Source: Pterois miles
Taxonomy: Eukaryota; Chordata; Actinopteri; Perciformes; Scorpaenidae
Reading direction: 5' to 3'
NCBI GenBank assembly: GCA_947000775.1
Contig: CAMQGK010000567.1
Location: 9,169,001 to 9,233,000 of the forward strand
Length of the DNA: 64,000 nucleotides
A model generated the notes under the pieces. The model was given only the letters and a program-made list of their open reading frames with translations. It ran no database searches and was not told the origin of the DNA. The number at the start of each line of letters is the position of its first letter. Position 1 is the first letter of the stretch. The position numbers were made by a program, and so were the translations under genes. Below, piece by piece: positions 59,654-64,000 of the stretch.

Positions 59654-59788
59654 CCACCTGAAGGAGTACGATAAGGACCGCCGTCTGTCGGTGGAGGTGT
59701 GGGACTGGGATCTGACCAGCCGCAACGACTTCATGGGATCGCTGTCCTTCGGCATCTCGGAGCTCCAGAAACAAGGAGTGGATGGATG
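59654..59788 (+). CDS. prkcb: prkcb exon, second half of the C2 domain (135 bp)
   Basis: It encodes (F)HLKEYDKDRRLSVEVWDWD, LTSRNDFMGSLSFGISELQK and QGVDG, ending two bases into a tryptophan codon. The remaining calcium ligands in WDWD and RND (D246, D248 and D254 in usual numbering) are all present, so the five-aspartate site is complete. The acceptor is CCCAG at 59649-59653 and the donor GTGAGA starts at 59789. The 135-bp length matches the vertebrate exon. DLTSRND and GISELQK are PKC beta signatures; alpha has DRTTRND and GVSELMK. The 3' end of the exon, GGATGGATG, runs straight into GGAT/GGAA repeats in the intron. Confidence 0.96.
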
Positions 59789-59791
59789 GTG

Positions 59792-59845
59792 AGATGAAAG
59801 GAAGGAAGGATGGATGAAAGGAAGGAAGGATGGATGGATGGGGGA
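59792..59845 (+). repeat. GGAA/GGAT microsatellite next to a splice donor
   Basis: AAAGGAAGGAAGGATGGATG occurs twice with small changes, followed by GGGGGAGGGGGTGG. It starts within a few bases of the donor at 59789. Confidence 0.9.
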
Positions 59846-60689
59846 GGGGGTGGAGAGATGTGAGGCAGAGAAACAGCACAGGTAGAGGAGGAGGGAGAGT
59901 GAAGGTGACCTTGTTCATTACTGCACCGTTAGAGAAATACTTTAGTTCTTCTTTTTATTCTGGTGATACTCGGTGCCAGAGCATCTCTACCCCGTCTCTT
60001 TATCTCTGCTTCTTTATCTCCCCAGCAGCCTCCCTCCCTCTCTAACTCAGCCTCTGTATCTCTCTATCTTCCTCTCTTTTTGCTGACGCTGCCCTGTCAG
60101 GGTTTTTAATGAGATGCCAGCGTTTGGAGGTGGAATGGTGGAGGTGGAGAGATGCCATTAAAAACCTGATATTCAGAGCAAAGAGAACCTGTTCAAGTGT
60201 TTTCCGCTACTCCGTCTATGTGAAGCTCCAAAGCCTCACACCTGGTGGAGGAACAGAGGGAGAGTGACATGAACACAGCAGCTGAAGATAAACCTCTAAA
60301 TGTTTCTGTGTTACTGCCCTCTACATACTACTTTGCTGTTGTGATTTTATACAAAGTTAATTGCTGTCACATAAGGTGACGTTGCATAAACTGAGTAACT
60401 TCATCACTGTCCGAACACAACATGGTCATTCATCCTAGCAGTCAGCAGCAGATTTAATCATTAGCTAAAAAACCCACCACCTGTTGGCGGTGTTTGATCA
60501 CTGTACAAAGGGGTCACAATCATGTTTAAAGTGAATATAATCAATATTTTTGCATTAATAATGGATCACATCTTTAGTTATATTCAGTATATTTGTGCTA
60601 TATTCATATTTGTTGCTCTGCACATCCTGGACAACAATGTGTTTCTCTGTGGAAAACGCTCCACAAAGAGTGTTTAAAGAAGATGTGGA

Positions 60690-60915
60690 GTTTGCGTGTT
60701 CTCTCCATGTTAGCGTGGGGTTTTTCTGAGTTCTCTGTCTTCCTGACTCTAAATTGCCCATAGGTGTGAATGTGAGCGTGAATGGTTGATTGTCTCTATG
60801 TGCCCTGCGATGGACTGGCGACCTGTCCAGGGTGAACCCCGCCTTCGCCCAATGCCAGCTGGGATTGGCTCCAGCCCCCCCGTGACCCTGAATGAGATGA
60901 ATGGATGAACACGTA
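60690..60915 (+). repeat. family I dispersed repeat
   Basis: GTGTTCTCTCCATGTTAGCG, GACTCTAAATTGCCCATAGG, GCGATGGACTGGCGACCTGT, CAGCTGGGATTGGCTCCAGC and a final GAATGAGATGAATGGATGA. It matches 29775-29930 in order and extends further at the 3' end. The GATG-type tail suggests a retroposon. Confidence 0.7.
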
Positions 60916-61943
60916 TAAAACAAGTTATTTATTTATCAAATGTATCTTTTCACAAAGACTGGTTTACCTATTCAAGATGATAGAAAGTGTAGTAAAAATG
61001 GTCACTAATGTTCATTTAGGCACAAATTGGCTCTTGTCACAAATTATTGTGAATTGGGTCACAATAGTTTGTCATTGTGGAGAGTGGGTCCCCAGAAAAA
61101 AGTTTTGGGAAACACTGGTCTAAAGAGAGGAAAAATGTTTCGCACGAAAGCAGCAGTGTAATTGTGCATAGTGTAATTACATTAATGTGACGTGACACAT
61201 GTCATGAAACCCACACCTAACTAGATAGAGCTCTCCATGTTACATCAAAGGCCAAAACTGGCGGCATAGATTTAGACACAGCACTTTGGAGCGTGGATGA
61301 ATAATTCCCAAATATTCACGCATGCCTTGTGCATCTACGTATTTGTCAAAACTTGCATAAAGTAGCTCTTAAAAGTCAAAATGTCTAATTGAATCAGCTC
61401 CATTGCAGGTTGGTAGACTGTCAGCTGTATAAAACTATTTCAAACTGCAGCTCTTTGTTGACAGCGCTATCCACACACAGCAATGACTATTAGCACCAAA
61501 CAGGTCAATAAACTAAAAAAGAATAAAACAGCAATGTTGCCAATAAAATAAAAATGCTCCCAACCAACAGGATCCACATGTTACTGAGAAATGAAACCTG
61601 AACAAAATAAGGAAAATAGTCCAAACCAGCACAATGTCATTTACTGTGAATACGGTGGTGCTGCTGTGAGCTCTAATGAGGCCAATGTGAGAAATTATAT
61701 TCTATTGATTTAGTTAAATGATAAGCTTCTCCGCTGTGTTCTGGGCCCATCTCCGTCAGGCGTTGCTGGATCACCATGAAGGAGAGTGAATTACTTAATA
61801 ATCAGCTGATTATTCTTTAGGACTTTAAATCGGTGCAGTAACAGTAAGCCGCTTCAGCTAATGGAAGCCGTTAAACGCTTAAATTGTATAAACTAATTGG
61901 GAATTGATTTGACTGGAAATATTCTCTCTCTCTCTCTGTTCAG

Positions 61944-62040
61944 GTTCAAGCTGCTCTCCCAGGAAGAGGGCGAGTACTTCAACGTTCCTGTCGCTCCAGA
62001 GGGGGAGGAGGGCAACGAGGAGCTACGGCAGAAATTTGAG
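61944..62040 (+). CDS. prkcb: prkcb exon, C2 end and hinge start (97 bp)
   Basis: It completes the tryptophan codon and encodes FKLLSQEEGEYFNVPVAPEG, then EEGNEELRQKFE, ending on a complete GAG codon. FKLLSQEEGEYFNVPV with PEG and ELRQKFE is the PKC beta wording; alpha has YKLLNQEEGEYYNVPI. The acceptor TTCAG ends at 61943 and the donor GTACAT starts at 62041. The 97-bp length matches the vertebrate exon. The next expected exon (hinge and start of the kinase, beginning near AKI) is not found before 64000, so the kinase domain lies downstream. Confidence 0.95.
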
Positions 62041-62093
62041 GTACATTTGCACCTTTTAGTTTGTTTGTGGTTTTAAGTGGAAAGCATTTGCAA

Positions 62094-62096
<3 letters not shown>

Positions 62097-62154
<58 letters not shown>
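62097..62154 (+). repeat. (GT)29 microsatellite near a splice donor
   Basis: Pure GT run of 58 bp, beginning 56 bases after the exon end at 62040. In pre-mRNA it is a UG repeat. Confidence 0.97.
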
Positions 62155-62156
<2 letters not shown>

Positions 62157-62659
62157 ACTTTGCATTTGTGTGTGTCTGAGTGAGAGCCTCTCTGGGAGAG
62201 CTGTTAGCAGTTGGCAGGAACACTTATAGTGCCATCCGGTCTGGCACACTGCAGGTCCAGGCGTGTGTGTGTGTGGCTGACCAGTAGGCCCACTCATTAA
62301 CACATTTGGCAGTGGAGAGGATAACCCCGCTCTGTGCCTTTCCTCTTTTTTTTCTTCACTTTTCCTCTCCTCCTTCTGTCTTGCTGACACTAAGCTACAA
62401 AGCATCCGAGTCAATCTGAAATGTGTTGATCACACAGTAAAGTGGAGCTGTTTGGAGGCAAATTTGCGTTTGTTTTTTCACCTGTCGCTGCTTTAGCCCC
62501 ACTTGGCTTAGCATAAAGACTGGAAACAAGGGGAACAGCTAGCATTGGCGAATTTAGACTCTTTTAGGGGTGCTCAAGCACACCTAAATTTCATCTCAGC
62601 ACCCCTAAAAAATAATTATCAATCCCTCTGACACGATTCTGGCCGACATTACTGTCTCT

Positions 62660-62850
62660 GAGAGGCTGTAGTGGGCTTAGGCTTAAAGATATAGTGAGGA
62701 TGTTGGTATCATAAAGTCTTCAGGAGTCCATTGGTATCAATGTCATGTTAACCTGTCAGAAAGGAAGCTAAATATCACTCCAAAGTCAAAGCTAAATATG
62801 GCGAGGGAAAACTGGCATGGCTCTTGACCTCTGACCTTAAGACATAAAGA
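62660..62850 (+). mobile_element. family A MITE internal fragment
   Basis: GATGTTGGTATCATAAAGTC, CCATTGGTATCAATGTCATG and AAACTGGCATGGCTCTTGACC match internal family A words. For example, GTTGGTACCAACAGA and AGCTAGCATGACG occur in reverse complement near 628-660, and a GTGGCATCATGTGAAACC word near 33364. Both ends are missing. Confidence 0.5.
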
Positions 62851-64000
62851 CATTTCCACCATGCCTTGATACAGAAAAGGCAGAAATTGGTGCATAAAAA
62901 TTCACCAGAATGCAGGAAATGTTTGATGCTTAATTTTTCCTAGGGGAGGACCCCTAGACCCTCGGCTGTGTCCTCTCCAGTGTTGAAACGAAACCTATGG
63001 CCTGGACTGTGCACATTCCACCAGCACCTCAAAAGTTCACTGATTAACTGATTTGATGTTATACATAACTTGATGCGTAAAAACAAAGTGCTGCCAGGTG
63101 GATTTTGTTACCTACCTTAGCTACCGCTGTAGCCTCATATTCACCGTACAGACATACACGAGCGGTATCAGTCTTCTTATCTAACTCTCATCTAGAGGGA
63201 AAATCAGCCAATTCCCCAAAATGTCAAACTATTTTGGTAACAACATGTTTTTGGAATCTATTTTGAGCTGCTATCAATCAATCCCATATCTACTGACAGT
63301 TAAGCTGACCACGTTCTTTGACGATGACTGAAATTATTTCTTCTTCAGTGGGTGTCATTGCAGTGTGGGCGTCTTACCTTTTGATTAAAGACTTTTCTCT
63401 TGTGACCGTAACTGACTGAAGATGGAACTATTCCCTCTGCCCCAGGCCCATGTGATAAGTTAGGCTCGTAAATCAGTTGTAATTTCCCTTTAGTCTTTCT
63501 TTGTCCAAAGAGCTGCTTTTATGAGGATGAGGATTTTGTGAGGATTTCCTTGTAGTACGTCTTTGTTTTTGCCTTTGTTTCACCTCCTGACACACCTATT
63601 CCAGGCTGTCACTGAGCCTCTGTTGCCCTAGTTTTCCCACACTGTTGGCACTCGTCTGCCGTGTGTCTGGGGGAATTTCAGCCAATTCAGCATGTTGAAT
63701 TGGCGTCAGAGCTCGTCGGTGAAAGAAATCACTCTGGTTGCTTGTTCAACTTAAGCAAATCAGTGCAGAAGGCTCTTCTGTACGAAAATGGTCAGCAAAC
63801 ACGGCTTTGTTTCATGCATGTATTGTAACAATGACTTGTATATCCACTGTCTTTGGTCTTCCAGTTTCCTTTTTTGAATAATGAATATGGACTACTGCTA
63901 CCTGGCGGTATGGCGAGTTATTACATCTCACGCAGGGGCAGGACGTATGTGCTAGTCGGCCGTTGGGTGTAAGTCTTTGCGGTGTGTTCAAGTGCAAACA

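Larger units (their letters stand above)
59789..61943 (+). other. prkcb: prkcb intron, 2.2 kb
   Basis: Donor GTGAGA. The acceptor TTCAG ends at 61943 behind a (CT)n tract (61923-61937). It contains a GGAT/GGAA microsatellite and a family I repeat. 60920-61900 is plain intron with no feature seen. Confidence 0.85.
62041..64000 (+). other. prkcb: prkcb intron, 5' part
   Basis: Begins GTACAT and has a (GT)29 run within 60 bases of the donor. It includes a word common in fish repeats (TTAGCATAAAGACTGGAAAC at about 62509) and a family A fragment. 62860-64000 holds no recognisable exon or RNA gene. Confidence 0.8.

Noticed and set aside
30046..62040. Assignment to PRKCA or PRKCG
   Set aside because: GPASD, GTDHTERRGR, DLTSRND, GISELQK and FKLLSQEEGEYF favour PRKCB at most positions, though a few residues look gamma-like.
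62073..62414. Minus-strand 113-codon open frame
   Set aside because: It is again driven by the (GT)29 array; the remainder is not recognisable.
1..64000. A new defence, CRISPR-like or operon-type system
   Set aside because: The sequence is a spliced vertebrate gene with intronic repeats. There are no regularly spaced direct repeats, prokaryotic gene clusters or intact transposase or integrase genes.

Overview
The window is vertebrate nuclear DNA, almost certainly from a teleost fish and probably a percomorph. It holds one protein-coding gene on the + strand: an internal portion of a conventional protein kinase C gene, best read as PRKCB (PKC beta). Six coding exons are recognisable at 30046-30128, 43511-43622, 45836-45964, 58052-58208, 59654-59788 and 61944-62040. 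They are 83, 112, 129, 157, 135 and 97 bp long. They join in phase through GT-AG splice sites into an uninterrupted partial protein of 237 complete codons plus two bases of a split codon. It covers the end of the first C1 zinc finger (C1A), the whole second finger (C1B), the whole calcium-binding C2 domain and the start of the hinge before the kinase. The N-terminal exons lie upstream of the window and the kinase exons lie downstream.

Layout: 1-30045 is the 3' part of a very long intron, with no recognisable exon. 30129-43510, 43623-45835, 45965-58051, 58209-59653 and 59789-61943 are complete introns. 62041-64000 is the start of the next one. No other gene, RNA gene or CRISPR array is supported on either strand. 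The short open frames scattered through the introns are chance frames or microsatellite translations, apart from decayed retrotransposon fragments.

The introns are dense in repeats. I recognise, from matches between copies inside the window and from memory of fish repeats, several families of short non-autonomous hAT-like DNA transposons (ends such as AGGGCTGTCA, AGGGATGCACC, AGGGATGTC, AGGGGTGTA, AGGGCTGCACGA). There is also a tRNA-derived SINE in four copies, two kinds of dead LINE reverse-transcriptase C-terminal fragment, and many (GT)n, (CA)n, (CT)n, (AT)n and (GATA)n microsatellites. Some elements are nested several deep (10376-12216; 6405-7402).

The gene product would be a cytosolic kinase that moves to membranes. 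The C1 domains bind diacylglycerol or phorbol ester, and the C2 domain binds calcium and acidic phospholipid. All zinc ligands and all five calcium-binding aspartates that fall in the window are intact, so the gene looks functional. I did not find a new biological system. The observations most worth checking are a long UG repeat sitting in place of the polypyrimidine tract of the exon at 45836, the inverted repeat pairs that flank exon 30046-30128, and the nested transposons.
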